A program made the position numbers and the translations under genes. Shown here in pieces: positions 35,096 to 44,508 of a DNA stretch of 64,000 nucleotides (within the stretch, counting starts at the first letter, position 1; every line of letters begins with the position of its first letter). The stretch comes from Bacteroidales bacterium (GTDB lineage: Bacteria > Bacteroidota > Bacteroidia > Bacteroidales > UBA1715): NCBI GenBank assembly GCA_024409235.1, contig JAKSUA010000012.1, positions 1 to 64,000 on the forward strand, read 5' to 3'. A model generated the notes under the pieces. The model saw nothing but the letters and a program-made list of their open reading frames with translations, ran no database searches and had not been told where the DNA came from.

Positions 35096-35692
35096 CTAGT
35101 TCTTTCTAGTTGCTGGTGTACTACGTGGTGTAGCTTGTTGACCAGGTGATTTAGTTTCTGTGTTGTTTGTTTTACGAACATCTGTTGTGCCATTTGTTCC
35201 TGCTTTTTCTCTGTGAGCTGTGTTTTGCTGTTTTGCAGGTTCAGCTTTTTGTGGTTTTGCAGGTGTAACGTTATGTTTGTCATTATGATTTGGTACAGAA
35301 TGCTGTTCGTAGTGTTTTGGTGTAGCTTTTTGTGGAACATTAGAATGGTATGGATATGGGGTCACGTGAATTACTCTCGGATTCATATCCTTTGTTGTCG
35401 AAATGTATATTTTATTTTCGCCTGTAAAAGTTGCTGTTACTTTTGAATTTTTTTGAATCGTTATTTTACAATTATACAATAAATCAGGTCTTGCATTTTC
35501 TGTATAAATTTTCATGTTGTAAGTGCCTTTAGGTAAATTAGTGATATTTACTTGGCTTTTGTATGAATAATACTTCTGACCATTAATATATACTGAAAAA
35601 GGAACATCGATTTTACCTTTTACGATTAGTTCTGATGCAAATATTTGAACTGTGCTAAATACGATTGCTAAAATTGTCATTAAGCGTTTCAT
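35096..35692 (-). CDS. Exported protein with PEGA-like domain and low-complexity His/Pro/Lys/Thr tail
   Basis: This 198-residue protein has a signal peptide (cleavage near IFA/SEL). A short beta domain (about 20-100; VPFSVYINGQKYYSYKSQ, NITNLPKGTYNMKIY) resembles PEGA-type surface modules. The last ~90 residues are a disordered tail rich in Pro, His, Lys, Asn, Gln and Thr (PYPYHSNVPQKATPKHYEQH). No enzyme motif is seen. The basic His/Pro tail could bind metal or cell-wall polymers, which is a guess. It is convergent with the SAM adenosyltransferase gene. Confidence 0.75.
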   Translation of the reverse strand: MKRLMTILAIVFSTVQIFASELIVKGKIDVPFSVYINGQKYYSYKSQVNITNLPKGTYNMKIYTENARPDLLYNCKITIQKNSKVTATFTGENKIYISTTKDMNPRVIHVTPYPYHSNVPQKATPKHYEQHSVPNHNDKHNVTPAKPQKAEPAKQQNTAHREKAGTNGTTDVRKTNNTETKSPGQQATPRSTPATRKN

Positions 35693-35847
35693 AACTATAT
35701 CCTCCTATATTTAAAATTTAACTTTGAATGAAGATATTCAAAACTTGTGCCAAAAATTCCGAATGTTATTTATTTTATTGAAAATCATTCTATTACAAAA
35801 TAAGAACGAGACGAATCTCATCCTTATTTGCTTTATAATTGTTGATA

Positions 35848-37017
35848 TTAATATTCAAATTTGCCAAACTCGCTTTCTATGATTAACTCTTTCTTGCTTG
35901 AGGCTTCAATATGACCGACTATTTTTGCATCAATATCGAACGATTTTGAAATATCAATAACCTGTTGAGCATTTTCTGGTGAAACATAAACTTCAAGTCT
36001 GTGTCCCATATTAAATACTTTGTACATTTCTTTCCAATCTGTTCCGCTTTGTTCGTGAATGGTTTTGAAAAGTGGAGGTACAGGAAACATGTTGTTTTTT
36101 ACAACTTTTAAATTGTCTATAAAATGTAGGATTTTTGTTTGAGCTCCTCCGGAACAGTGTACCATACCATGAATTTGTGGACGCATTGCATCCAATAGCT
36201 TCTTTACAACAGGAGCGTATGTTCTTGTTGGTGATAAAACTAATTTTCCTGCATCAATAGGTGAGTCTTTTACTGTATCGGTTAACTTTAATTTCCCTGA
36301 ATAAACCAAGTCTTCTGGAACTGCTGCGTCATAGCTTTCAGGATATTTTTTTGCTAAATATTTTCCGAATACGTCATGACGTGCGGAAGTTAAACCGTTA
36401 CTTCCCATACCTCCGTTGTATTCTTTTTCGTATGTAGCTTTTCCGTATGAAGCAAGACCTACGATAACATCACCAGCTTTTATGTTTGCATTGTTTATCA
36501 CGTCGCTTCTTTTCATGCGGCATGTAACAGTGCTGTCAACGATGATTGTTCGTACCAAGTCGCCCACATCAGCAGTTTCTCCTCCTGTTGCATATACACC
36601 AACTCCCATTTCTCGTAATTCAGCAAGTAGCTCATCTGTACCATTTATTATTGCAGAAATCACTTCTCCTGGTACTAATAACTTATTTCTACCGATTGTT
36701 GAGGAAACAAGAATGTTATCCACAGCTCCTACGCATAATAAATCGTCAATGTTCATTATAAGGGCATCTTGGGCAATACCTTTCCAAACAGATAAATCTC
36801 CCGTTTCTTTCCAATATAAATATGCTAAAGAAGATTTTGTGCCGGCTCCATCTGCATGCATTATATTGCAGTAATCTGGATCACCGCCTAAAATGTCAGG
36901 AATAATTTTACAGAATGCTTGAGGATATAATCCCTTGTCAATGTTTTTAATAGCATTGTGAACGTCTTCTTTTCCTGCCGAAACGCCACGTTGCATATAT
37001 CGCGATTCAACTGCCAT
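35848..37017 (-). CDS. purM: Phosphoribosylformylglycinamidine cyclo-ligase (AIR synthase)
   Basis: This 389-residue enzyme closes the imidazole ring of AIR using ATP, the fifth purine step. Marks include MHADGAGTKSSLAY, MNIDDLLCVGAVDN, GGETADVGDLVRT (the PurM signature) and HCSGGAQTKILHFIDN. The form is longer than E. coli PurM, as I recall for Bacteroidota. Its ATG lies only 1 nt after the stop of the PorE-like gene, so it is read from that upstream promoter. Confidence 0.95.
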   Translation of the reverse strand: MAVESRYMQRGVSAGKEDVHNAIKNIDKGLYPQAFCKIIPDILGGDPDYCNIMHADGAGTKSSLAYLYWKETGDLSVWKGIAQDALIMNIDDLLCVGAVDNILVSSTIGRNKLLVPGEVISAIINGTDELLAELREMGVGVYATGGETADVGDLVRTIIVDSTVTCRMKRSDVINNANIKAGDVIVGLASYGKATYEKEYNGGMGSNGLTSARHDVFGKYLAKKYPESYDAAVPEDLVYSGKLKLTDTVKDSPIDAGKLVLSPTRTYAPVVKKLLDAMRPQIHGMVHCSGGAQTKILHFIDNLKVVKNNMFPVPPLFKTIHEQSGTDWKEMYKVFNMGHRLEVYVSPENAQQVIDISKSFDIDAKIVGHIEASSKKELIIESEFGKFEY

Positions 37018-37018
37018 A

Positions 37019-39007
37019 TTATTTATTGAAGTTTGTTGATGTAACTTTAAATTCTGTTCTTCTGTTTATCTGGTGACAAATTTCCTGTTGTTCGCTATTT
37101 AAGCTTTGTATAAACTCTGGGGTTAATTTGTCTCCAACGTTTAGAAATTTGTATAAGGATGCGGTTTTATGGTCAACTACTTTTGGTTGAGTGGCACCAT
37201 ATCCTTTTGCTGTTAGTCGATTTTTATCTATTCCTTTATTAATAAGGAAATTGACAACCGATTGTGCTCTGCGTTGAGAAAGTTCTTCGTTTGTCATTTT
37301 GTTGCCAACACGATAATCTGTATGTGAACTTAGCTCTATTATAATGTGAGGGTTGTCAATCAGTGTTTCGTATAATTTATTTAGCGATACAATTGATTCT
37401 GGACGTAAATCCCAAAGATTTACATCATATAAAACATTTTGTACCTCAATAGGAGAGTCTAATTGAGTCATATATAAATTAACGTCGAAGTTTTTGTCTT
37501 CTTTTCTTCCGTACGTTGAAATTTTATATTTACTATTTAAATATCCTTCATGGATGCTTAAAAGAACATAATTTGTTTGTGGATTTAAATCAAATTCATA
37601 ATCTCCATTTTCGTTTGTTGTTGTTTCTATTGATGTACCGTCGCTGCCAATCAAACTGACAGTAGCGTTTGCAATAGGTTTTTCGGTTATTTCATCTAAA
37701 ACTTGTCCTTTTACTTTGAAATGTAATTTTATGATAGAAAAATGATAGATGTCATCATATCCTTTTCCTCCTGGACGATTGGAACTGAAATAACCCTCTT
37801 CTAAAGAATCTCTGAATGTTATTCCAAAATCATCAGAAGGTGAGTTTATTGGACTCATGAGATTTAATGTGTATGGTTTCCCTTTTGCATCATAGTTGAC
37901 TCTGAAAATATCAAGTCCACCCATTCCAATGTGCCCATTAGATGAAAAATATAAAATGCTGTCTGCACTTCTATAGTAAGGGAATAATTCATCTCCATCT
38001 GTGTTGACTACTTCTCCTGCATTTTTAGGCTTACCCCATTTCTCTTTAGAGGATGCTCTTGTACAATACCAAATATCGTATCCTCCATATCCTCCAGGTC
38101 TGTTTGATGCAAAATAGATTTTTAAACCATCTGCAGATACGCATGGATGAACGTAATCACTAGTATCATTTGGAATTTCTGATAAATCAAGAACGTTTGG
38201 TTTATCCCATGAAGAACCGATTTTTGAAGACGACATTATCTTACATTGATAGTGATTGTCTCCATAATTGCATTGGGTATAGAAAATAAAATTGCCGTCT
38301 TTAGTAAGGCTTGGCGAACCTTCTTCATTTGTCGTGTTTATTTGCTCTGAAATTGAATTTGGTGATAGCCAGAGTCCTTTTGAATCTTCTTTAGAGGAGA
38401 ATATATCACAAAAATGCTGACCGCTTCCTCCATGAATTCTATCTCCGTTTGAATTTGTTCTTGAAGATGAAAAATAAATTAAGTTACTTTTTCCGTCATC
38501 CAAGAAAAAAGGAGAGAAGTCTGACGATTCGCTGTTGATATATGCAAGATTTGTGATTTTATAGTTTGTAGGATTTTTCAACCATTTTTTTGCAGTTCTG
38601 CATGATTCAACTCCTTTCTCTCCACGTTTGTCGGAGGGAACCAACTCATTATATTTATTGTAATAGGTAATTGCTTTGTCGAAATTCTGATTCATTCGCA
38701 TAGCATCAGCACAATATAAGTAAACAATAGGATCTTGATAATTGAGTTCTATTGCTTTATTTAACCATAATTGTGCATGTAATGGTTCTGAAATGTGACG
38801 ATAACAATACCCGATTTTGTATGCAATAGTTGCTTTTAGAGGATCTTCGTTTTCTATTTGCGAGAATAAACTTTTATAATTATTTATTGCAAAAGTGTAT
38901 TCGTTAGCTTTCAAAGCATTGTCTGCTATTTTTTGTAATGTTCTTTGGCAGAAAACATTAGGAGAAAGAAATGCAATGAAAAAAATATATAATAAAAAAC
39001 GTCTCAT
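37019..39007 (-). CDS. Second PorE-like protein (TPR, beta-propeller, regulatory-like domain, OmpA)
   Basis: This 662-residue protein parallels the 28504-30543 gene. An export signal (cleavage or lipidation near VFC/QRT) is followed by TPR helices (about 20-135) and PD40 blades (LTKDGNFIFYTQCNYGD, SADGLKIYFASNRPGGYGG, GMGGLDIFR). Then come a carboxypeptidase-regulatory-like domain (VKGQVLDEITEKPIANATVS) and an OmpA domain (IELSSHTDYRVGN, LSQRRAQSVVNFL, LTAKGYGATQPKVV). It probably anchors T9SS or gliding components to peptidoglycan. It is co-transcribed with purM from a consensus promoter just upstream. Confidence 0.9.
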   Translation of the reverse strand: MRRFLLYIFFIAFLSPNVFCQRTLQKIADNALKANEYTFAINNYKSLFSQIENEDPLKATIAYKIGYCYRHISEPLHAQLWLNKAIELNYQDPIVYLYCADAMRMNQNFDKAITYYNKYNELVPSDKRGEKGVESCRTAKKWLKNPTNYKITNLAYINSESSDFSPFFLDDGKSNLIYFSSSRTNSNGDRIHGGSGQHFCDIFSSKEDSKGLWLSPNSISEQINTTNEEGSPSLTKDGNFIFYTQCNYGDNHYQCKIMSSSKIGSSWDKPNVLDLSEIPNDTSDYVHPCVSADGLKIYFASNRPGGYGGYDIWYCTRASSKEKWGKPKNAGEVVNTDGDELFPYYRSADSILYFSSNGHIGMGGLDIFRVNYDAKGKPYTLNLMSPINSPSDDFGITFRDSLEEGYFSSNRPGGKGYDDIYHFSIIKLHFKVKGQVLDEITEKPIANATVSLIGSDGTSIETTTNENGDYEFDLNPQTNYVLLSIHEGYLNSKYKISTYGRKEDKNFDVNLYMTQLDSPIEVQNVLYDVNLWDLRPESIVSLNKLYETLIDNPHIIIELSSHTDYRVGNKMTNEELSQRRAQSVVNFLINKGIDKNRLTAKGYGATQPKVVDHKTASLYKFLNVGDKLTPEFIQSLNSEQQEICHQINRRTEFKVTSTNFNK

Positions 39008-39026
39008 CCGTAAAATTATATCTTTT

Positions 39027-39057
39027 CAAAGATACATTATAAATTGAAAAAAACAAA
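39027..39057 (-). promoter_or_regulatory. Consensus promoter of the PorE-like/purM transcript
   Basis: On the minus strand TTTG (39054-39057), exactly 19 nt, then TATCTTTG (39027-39034). This is the best -33/-7 match in the window. The leader to the ATG would be only about 13 nt. The -33 box lies against the fklB terminator stem. Confidence 0.8.
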
Positions 39058-39074
39058 GGAGATTTTTAATCTCC
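39047..39074 (-). terminator. Terminator after fklB
   Basis: GGAGATT/AATCTCC stem (39058-39074, loop TTT on either strand) with a T-rich tail on the minus strand, interrupted by G. It lies 5 nt past the fklB stop and overlaps the next promoter. Confidence 0.75.
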
Positions 39075-39079
39075 CTTGC

Positions 39080-39679
39080 TTAGTTGATTGCAATAAGTTC
39101 AACTTCGAAAATTAATGTCATATGTGGCTCGATAACTCCACCAGGTGCATTTGCTCCATAAGCTAAATCTGATGGAATAAATAATTTCCATTTTGAACCG
39201 ACAGGCATTAATTGTAGAGCTTCTACCCATCCTTGAATGACGCCATTAACAGGGAAGGATGCTGGCTGGTTGCGTTGAACAGAGCTGTCAAATACAGTTC
39301 CGTTGATTAATGTTCCGTGATAGTGAGTTGTTACTGTATCAGTTGCTTTTGGTTTAGGACCATTTCCTTCTTTTAGAATTTCATATTGTAAACCACTTGG
39401 AAGTGTTGTTACGCCAGGACGTTTTGCGTTTTCTTCTAAAAAGTTTTTTCCTTCTGTTATGTTTTTCTCAAATTTCTTTGCGTTGGCATTACTCAAAAAT
39501 TCTTGAATAGTTGTGTAAGCTTCTTGTAAAGATACTTCTAATGTGTTTCCGCTCATTATGTCTGATAAACCTTTTGCAAACATTTCTGGATTAATTTCTG
39601 AAACACCTTCTGCTTTTAGGCTTGTTCCTATGTTCATGCCTAAGCAGTAACTTGCTTTTTCTAAATCTGTTTTTATCAT
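39080..39679 (-). CDS. FKBP-type peptidyl-prolyl cis-trans isomerase
   Basis: This 199-residue protein has an FKBP_N dimerisation segment (KASYCLGMNIGTSLKAEG, about 5-85). The FKBP domain (about 95-199) has VTTHYHGTLINGTVFDSS, VIQGWVEALQLMPVGSKWKLFIP and LAYGANAPGGVIEPHMTLIFEVEL (quoted to 20: LAYGANAPGGVIEPHMTLIF). It lacks a signal peptide, so it is FklB-like and probably cytoplasmic rather than an exported FkpA. It is monocistronic and divergent from the LytTR regulator. Confidence 0.93.
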   Translation of the reverse strand: MIKTDLEKASYCLGMNIGTSLKAEGVSEINPEMFAKGLSDIMSGNTLEVSLQEAYTTIQEFLSNANAKKFEKNITEGKNFLEENAKRPGVTTLPSGLQYEILKEGNGPKPKATDTVTTHYHGTLINGTVFDSSVQRNQPASFPVNGVIQGWVEALQLMPVGSKWKLFIPSDLAYGANAPGGVIEPHMTLIFEVELIAIN

Positions 39680-39754
39680 CTTTAAAATATTTTTTACAAA
39701 AGTAGTGTTTTTGCGTGAAGAAAATACAAACTTGAACTTTGTTTGTTTTTTTCT

Positions 39755-39762
39755 TATTTTTG
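39755..39762 (+). promoter_or_regulatory. -7 box of the LytTR regulator gene
   Basis: TATTTTTG matches TAnnTTTG, with TTTG-rich sequence about 15-20 nt upstream. Transcription would start near 39769, so ATG 39777 is the start codon and the frame extending to 39705 is not translated. Confidence 0.6.
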
Positions 39763-39776
39763 CACAAATTATAACT

Positions 39777-40676
39777 ATGAGATTAATTGAATTTCAACAA
39801 CAGAACGAAATACCTGAATATTTACGGACAAAATCTGGTTTGGCTAGTCAGATAATTTTCGAAGCTGTTTTTGCTGTAATATTCATTAATATATATAAAC
39901 CTTTTACTTCCGAAATTTGGGGAAATATTACCTCTTTGGAATATTTCTTATGGTCTTTGGGGATAGTCTTCATTGGAGCTGTTGTTTTAGTCGTAAGTAA
40001 AACTATAATGTTTTTTTACGCAAAAAAACATAGAATCTTTTATTGGGTTTATGCTGTTTGGACTTTTATTGATTTGTCGGCAATGGCAGGCTTTTATACT
40101 TTAATTGCAAAATATGCAATGCCGAATACATCTCATATAAGCGATGGAACAGAAATGGTAAACTTCTTCTGGTCAACTTTTTCTTCTGCATTCTTTGTCT
40201 TGTTGATTCCTGCAATGATAGCTTGGTTGTACCTAGCTTTTTCTCAGAAAAAAATTGATTTGCAGAAACTCCAGAACTTACTAAGAGAAAATCCTTCTGT
40301 TGCTATAGATCAACCATCAGTATTACATTTTAAAGATGAAAAAGGCGAAGTGAAATTCTCGATAAAATCTGAATATGTTATATGGATAGAAGCTGCTGAT
40401 AATTATGTTGTAATAAAATATCAAAATCAGGAGAAGATATCTGAATTTGTTTTGCGTAACTCTTTGAAACATTTAGCTGATGATTTAAAAAAATCAACGT
40501 TGTTTCGTTGCCATCGGTCTTTTATGGTAAATTTTGACCATGCTGTTGCTTTACGTAAAGGTCAAGACGGATTAATTATAGAGTTAGATATTCAACCTGT
40601 AAAATCAATCCCTGTTTCAAAAACATATAAAGAAGACGCATCACGTGCGTTTATGCAATATACAACTAGCAAGTAG
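39777..40676 (+). CDS. LytTR-family transcriptional regulator with membrane domain
   Basis: This 299-residue protein has four N-terminal transmembrane helices (about 20-175) and a C-terminal LytTR DNA-binding domain (about 200-299). LytTR marks are YVIWIEAADNYVVIKYQ, RNSLKHLADDL, LFRCHRSFMVNFDHAVALRK and IPVSKTYKE. Membrane-bound LytTR proteins in Bacteroidota act as one-component sensors, often linked to gliding or envelope genes. The start is placed by the promoter. It is convergent with plsC. The signal is unknown. Confidence 0.9.
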   Translation: MRLIEFQQQNEIPEYLRTKSGLASQIIFEAVFAVIFINIYKPFTSEIWGNITSLEYFLWSLGIVFIGAVVLVVSKTIMFFYAKKHRIFYWVYAVWTFIDLSAMAGFYTLIAKYAMPNTSHISDGTEMVNFFWSTFSSAFFVLLIPAMIAWLYLAFSQKKIDLQKLQNLLRENPSVAIDQPSVLHFKDEKGEVKFSIKSEYVIWIEAADNYVVIKYQNQEKISEFVLRNSLKHLADDLKKSTLFRCHRSFMVNFDHAVALRKGQDGLIIELDIQPVKSIPVSKTYKEDASRAFMQYTTSK

Positions 40677-40682
40677 TTGATT

Positions 40683-41378
40683 CTATTTTTGTAGTTCTTG
40701 TTTGATAATATTGCTGACTTTATTTGACAACAGAACAGCGTCATTTTCGCTTAATCCTTGAACTGATATAGGTTCTCCAAAGCATACAGTGACTTTTGTT
40801 GGTCGAAAACGGATGTTTGAACGTGACCATGCTTTTGCTGAGTTTTTTATAGTTACGGGAACTATGTCTGTTTGGGAACTGATTGCAAGTTTAAAACCAC
40901 CTTTCTTGAAAGAGTTTAGATTTCCATCCTTTGTTCTTGTGCCTTCTGGAAAAATTGCGATATCCATTCCTTGAGAAATCAAATCAACAGCATGGCGCAT
41001 ACTTGTTGCAGATTTTTGTGCATTTCCTCGCTCGATAAAAATCATTTGTATTTTTTTTAGCATGAAGCCTGTAAAGATGTTGTGTCTTAGTTCTTCTTTT
41101 GCTAAGAAATGCAGCATTCGTTTCGAGGCATAAAATAAACATGGAATATCAAAAAAGGAAGAGTGATTTGCCATGAAAATATAGTTCTTGTTTGGATCAA
41201 GATGTTCAATCCCTTTGGATTTTATTGGACTCAAGACGATGAACGAATTGACTGGAGCCCAAAGGTGTACTGTAAGCCAAAGGGTTGCTTTTGAAGGCAA
41301 AAATAGGGTAAGTATGTAAACAAAAAATAGTGTCCAAAAACCAAGTAAAACTAGTTGTATAATATTTAGAATTATCAT
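40683..41378 (-). CDS. 1-acyl-sn-glycerol-3-phosphate acyltransferase (PlsC family)
   Basis: This 231-residue inner-membrane protein has an N-terminal hydrophobic helix and the acyltransferase motifs NHSSFFD (HX4D catalytic pair), FIERGN, FPEGTRTKDG and PVTIKNS. It probably adds the second acyl chain in phosphatidic acid synthesis. Other lysophospholipid acceptors in this family cannot be excluded. It stands alone, convergent with the LytTR gene. Confidence 0.92.
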   Translation of the reverse strand: MIILNIIQLVLLGFWTLFFVYILTLFLPSKATLWLTVHLWAPVNSFIVLSPIKSKGIEHLDPNKNYIFMANHSSFFDIPCLFYASKRMLHFLAKEELRHNIFTGFMLKKIQMIFIERGNAQKSATSMRHAVDLISQGMDIAIFPEGTRTKDGNLNSFKKGGFKLAISSQTDIVPVTIKNSAKAWSRSNIRFRPTKVTVCFGEPISVQGLSENDAVLLSNKVSNIIKQELQK

Positions 41379-41456
41379 AAAGGTTATGTTTTTCTGTAAA
41401 AAAATGAGTATGTCTTTATAAAAGATTATTTTTACAAAGAAAAAGATTTTTTTGAT

Positions 41457-42155
41457 ATGAATGGTAAAATCTATTTAATTCCTACGGAAATGGGTGAACA
41501 AGATTCCTCACGTTTGTTTCCTTCTTATAATCTAAGCATTATAGAACATGTTGATTTTTATATTGTAGAGAATGTAAGAACGGTTCGTAGGTTTATTAAA
41601 AAAGTTTGTCCGACAAAGAAAATAGAAGATGTCGTTTTTTATGAAATAAACAAACATTCCCCTGCAGAACAATTACAGGAAATGATGAAACCTTTATTTG
41701 AGGGGAAAGATATTGGAGTTGTAAGTGAAGCAGGAATGCCATGTATTGCTGATCCCGGTAATATGGTTGTGGCAGAAGCGCACAGAAAAAATGTGCAGGT
41801 TGTTCCGTTGGTTGGTCCAAATTCCATTATAATGGCATTAATTGCCTCTGGTTTCAATGGTCAGAATTTTACTTTTCATGGATATGTACCAATAAAAGAT
41901 GATCGTAAAAAAACGATTCTTGCATGGGAGTCTGTTGCATTTAAAACAGGACAAACGCAAATTTTTATGGAAACTCCGTATCGAAATCAACAGTTGCTTG
42001 AAGATTTGCTAAATATCCTGAAACCATCCACTAGGTTGTGTGTTGCAACAGACATAACATTGCCGACGGAATCTATAAAAACGTATTCGGTGTCAGAGTG
42101 GAAGAGTAAGAAGGTTGATTTACAAAAACGTCCGTCCATATTTTTAATATTGTAA
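41457..42155 (+). CDS. SAM-dependent methyltransferase of the tetrapyrrole-methylase/RsmI fold
   Basis: This 232-residue protein has the RsmI-like layout, with GVVSEAGMPCIADPGNMVV (SAM-binding core), VPLVGPNSIIMALIASGFNG, FTFHGYVP and the second-domain IFMETPYRNQQLLEDLL. RsmI methylates the ribose of C1402 in 16S rRNA. This protein is shorter than E. coli RsmI and has an unusual N-terminus (IYLIPTEMGE), so it is a Bacteroidota paralogue whose target is uncertain. It precedes the START-like gene. Confidence 0.85.
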   Translation: MNGKIYLIPTEMGEQDSSRLFPSYNLSIIEHVDFYIVENVRTVRRFIKKVCPTKKIEDVVFYEINKHSPAEQLQEMMKPLFEGKDIGVVSEAGMPCIADPGNMVVAEAHRKNVQVVPLVGPNSIIMALIASGFNGQNFTFHGYVPIKDDRKKTILAWESVAFKTGQTQIFMETPYRNQQLLEDLLNILKPSTRLCVATDITLPTESIKTYSVSEWKSKKVDLQKRPSIFLIL

Positions 42156-42202
42156 ACAGTAAATGTGAAAAAAAATGTATCTTGCGTGGCAACAATGGTA
42201 AT

Positions 42203-42586
42203 ATGGCAAAGAAAAAAATAGAGCTGGAATTTGAGATGAATACAATGCCGGGAGTTTTGTATAAGCGTTTTGCTACTCCGGATGGCTTGGCCACATGGTT
42301 TGCTGATGCTGTTGTATGTGACGGGGATGAAATATATTCTTTCCTGTGGGGAAAAGATGTTATAACTCGTGCATTTTTGTTGGGTGCAAAAGAAAATAAG
42401 TTTGTACGCTTTCGTTGGGAAGATGACGACGAAGATGATTATTTCGAATTTGAAATTTTAGAGAGTGAATTGTCGGGCGTCATCACGTTGAAAGTTATTG
42501 ATTTTTCCGAAGAGGACGAATATGAAGATGTTGTGAGGCTCTGGAATTTTCAGATAGAAAGTTTGAAAAGAATTTTAGCTGCGTAG
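42203..42586 (+). CDS. START-like domain protein
   Basis: This 127-residue protein opens with KKKIELEFEMN, then LYKRFATPDGLATWFAD, FLWGKD, FVRFRWEDDDEDDYFEFEI and LWNFQIESLKRIL. This pattern is a SRPBCC/START-like fold of the small acidic Bacteroidota kind. ATG 42203 is used because a -7-like box (TATCTTGC, about 42178) covers the alternative TTG at 42182. It ends 6 nt before the LptF/G gene. No ligand can be named. Confidence 0.85.
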   Translation: MAKKKIELEFEMNTMPGVLYKRFATPDGLATWFADAVVCDGDEIYSFLWGKDVITRAFLLGAKENKFVRFRWEDDDEDDYFEFEILESELSGVITLKVIDFSEEDEYEDVVRLWNFQIESLKRILAA

Positions 42587-42592
42587 TTGGGT

Positions 42593-44038
42593 ATGTTAGG
42601 TGTAAAAAAATTAGACATATTTATTTTAAAATCATATTTGTTGCCTTTACTCATAACTTTTTTTGTAACAACATTCCTGTTGTTAATGCAGTTTCTTTGG
42701 CGTTATATTGATGATTTGGTTGGTAAGGGGTTGGAAATGAATGTGATATTGGAATTGTTCTTCTTCGCAGCTATGGGTATCCTGCAGATGTCGTTGCCAT
42801 TAGCAGTGTTGTGCGCATCAATATTTGCTTATGGTAGCATGGGCGATACCAATGAATTGATAGCAATAAAATCTGCCGGGGTTTCATTGTCAAGGATTAT
42901 GCGTCCTTTGATTATTTTCAATATTTTCTTGATGTTTGGCTCATTTGTGTATGCGAATAATGTGTTGCCATATTCAAATTTACGTTTATGGTCATTGATG
43001 TTTGATGTAAGAAATCAACGTCCGGAAATGAATATCAAGGAAGGTGTTTTTTTTGATGGAATAGAACAGGTTCGTTTAAAGATTTCTTCAAAAAATACGG
43101 AAACAAATATGATGTATGACATGATGATATACGATCATAGGAATAATTCTGGTAATACAAGTGTAATTATTGCTGATTCGGCAACAATGAAGGTAACTGA
43201 TGATAAGCAAGCGCTTGTTCTAACATTATATAGTGGGGAATCCTATGAAGATGTAATAGATAGAAGAAATCCGGAAGTTTATAGACAAAGCCGGCCTTTC
43301 CGACAATATTCGTTTGATAAACAGCAAGTGTTGTTTGAGTTGGAAGACTATGCGTTTAATAGAACCAATATGGATTTGTTTAAACATAATTCTCAAATGC
43401 AGAATGTCTTGCAGTTAGATTATATGATAGATTCTTTATCGTTAAATTATAAAGAGCATAATGCGAGGTCATTTAAACAGTATTATATTAATAATGTATA
43501 TAAGTATAGGGATGAAAACGGAAATGGTACCGTTATTACTTTGGATTCGTTAAGAAAAACCTTTTCTAATGCCGAGGATTTAGCTGTTGTAATGAGAGCA
43601 GCTAACGTCGCAAGAACTTCAGAATCTTTTTTGCTCGCCGCTGTCGATAGTAATATCGATCAAGAAAAGGGATTAAATAAGTTACGTATAGAATGGCATA
43701 AAAAGTTCACACTAGGATTTGCCTGTTTAATCATGTTTTTTGTTGGTGCTCCCTTTGGTGCTCTGGTAAAAAAAGGTGGTTTTGGAATCCCGGTAATATT
43801 TTCTTTTATCTTTTACTTATTATATTATGTATTAACAATGATAGGAGAGAAGAGTGTGAAGGCTGCGTCTGTTAGCACTTGGTTTGGAATGTGGTTCCCT
43901 ATAGTGATAATTATGATAGTGGGAGTTTATTTTACTAAGTTGGCAATGAATGATAAGGAGTTGCCTTCTCCTGTTCCTTTTTTGAAGAATATATCTTCAA
44001 AGATATTGGCGAAAAAAATGAAATTAAATAAAAAATAG
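42593..44038 (+). CDS. LptF/LptG-family permease
   Basis: This 481-residue protein has three helices near the N-terminus (LLPLLITFFVTTFLLLMQF onwards), a periplasmic beta-jellyroll region (about 130-350) and three C-terminal helices (LGFACLIMFFVGAPFGAL onwards). This is the YjgP/YjgQ (LptF/LptG) architecture, which with LptB2 pulls lipopolysaccharide from the inner membrane. Bacteroidota often encode separate copies. ATG 42593 is chosen over TTG 42587, which touches the previous stop. It is 4 nt before yqeY. Confidence 0.92.
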   Translation: MLGVKKLDIFILKSYLLPLLITFFVTTFLLLMQFLWRYIDDLVGKGLEMNVILELFFFAAMGILQMSLPLAVLCASIFAYGSMGDTNELIAIKSAGVSLSRIMRPLIIFNIFLMFGSFVYANNVLPYSNLRLWSLMFDVRNQRPEMNIKEGVFFDGIEQVRLKISSKNTETNMMYDMMIYDHRNNSGNTSVIIADSATMKVTDDKQALVLTLYSGESYEDVIDRRNPEVYRQSRPFRQYSFDKQQVLFELEDYAFNRTNMDLFKHNSQMQNVLQLDYMIDSLSLNYKEHNARSFKQYYINNVYKYRDENGNGTVITLDSLRKTFSNAEDLAVVMRAANVARTSESFLLAAVDSNIDQEKGLNKLRIEWHKKFTLGFACLIMFFVGAPFGALVKKGGFGIPVIFSFIFYLLYYVLTMIGEKSVKAASVSTWFGMWFPIVIIMIVGVYFTKLAMNDKELPSPVPFLKNISSKILAKKMKLNKK

Positions 44039-44042
44039 AACT

Positions 44043-44489
44043 ATGAAACTTACAAAACAAGTTGCCGTTGATTTAATGGCCGCTATGAAAAATCAGGAAA
44101 AGGGCAAACTGGATGCTCTACGTTCTTTAAAAACAGCATTTATTTTAGCAAAATCAGAAACTGGTGCTACAGATTTAGCAGATGACGAGGAACTGAAGAT
44201 AGTTCAAAAGCTAATAAAACAAAGACGTGACTCTGCAGCTGAATATATTGCTAATAATCGTCAGGATCTTGCTGATAAGGAAAACTCTGAGGCTGATGTT
44301 TTATCTGCATATTTGCCAAAACAGTTAAGCGTTGAAGAAATTACAGATGTTGTAAAACAGATTATTGCAGAAGTTGGCGCTACTTCAATGAAGGAAATGG
44401 GAAAAGTTATGGGAATAGCAAGTAAGAAATTGGCAGGCTCGGCTGACGGTAAAGCTATTTCAGATGTTGTAAAAACGCTTCTTTCGTAG
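44043..44489 (+). CDS. yqeY: GatB/YqeY domain protein
   Basis: This 148-residue protein shows the YqeY helical-bundle blocks KGKLDALRSLKTAFILA, LIKQRRDSAAEYI, EADVLSAYLPKQLS and TSMKEMGKVMGIAS. It resembles the tail of the GatB amidotransferase subunit and may bind tRNA. It closes a short operon after the LptF/G gene (4 nt gap). A 9-bp inverted repeat follows in the gap before the second porP. Confidence 0.94.
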   Translation: MKLTKQVAVDLMAAMKNQEKGKLDALRSLKTAFILAKSETGATDLADDEELKIVQKLIKQRRDSAAEYIANNRQDLADKENSEADVLSAYLPKQLSVEEITDVVKQIIAEVGATSMKEMGKVMGIASKKLAGSADGKAISDVVKTLLS

Positions 44490-44508
44490 AAATACACGTC
44501 TTAAATAG

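Noticed and set aside
39705..39776. Upstream extension of the LytTR regulator
   Set aside because: A -7 box at 39755-39762 lies inside the extension, so it is not transcribed from that promoter.
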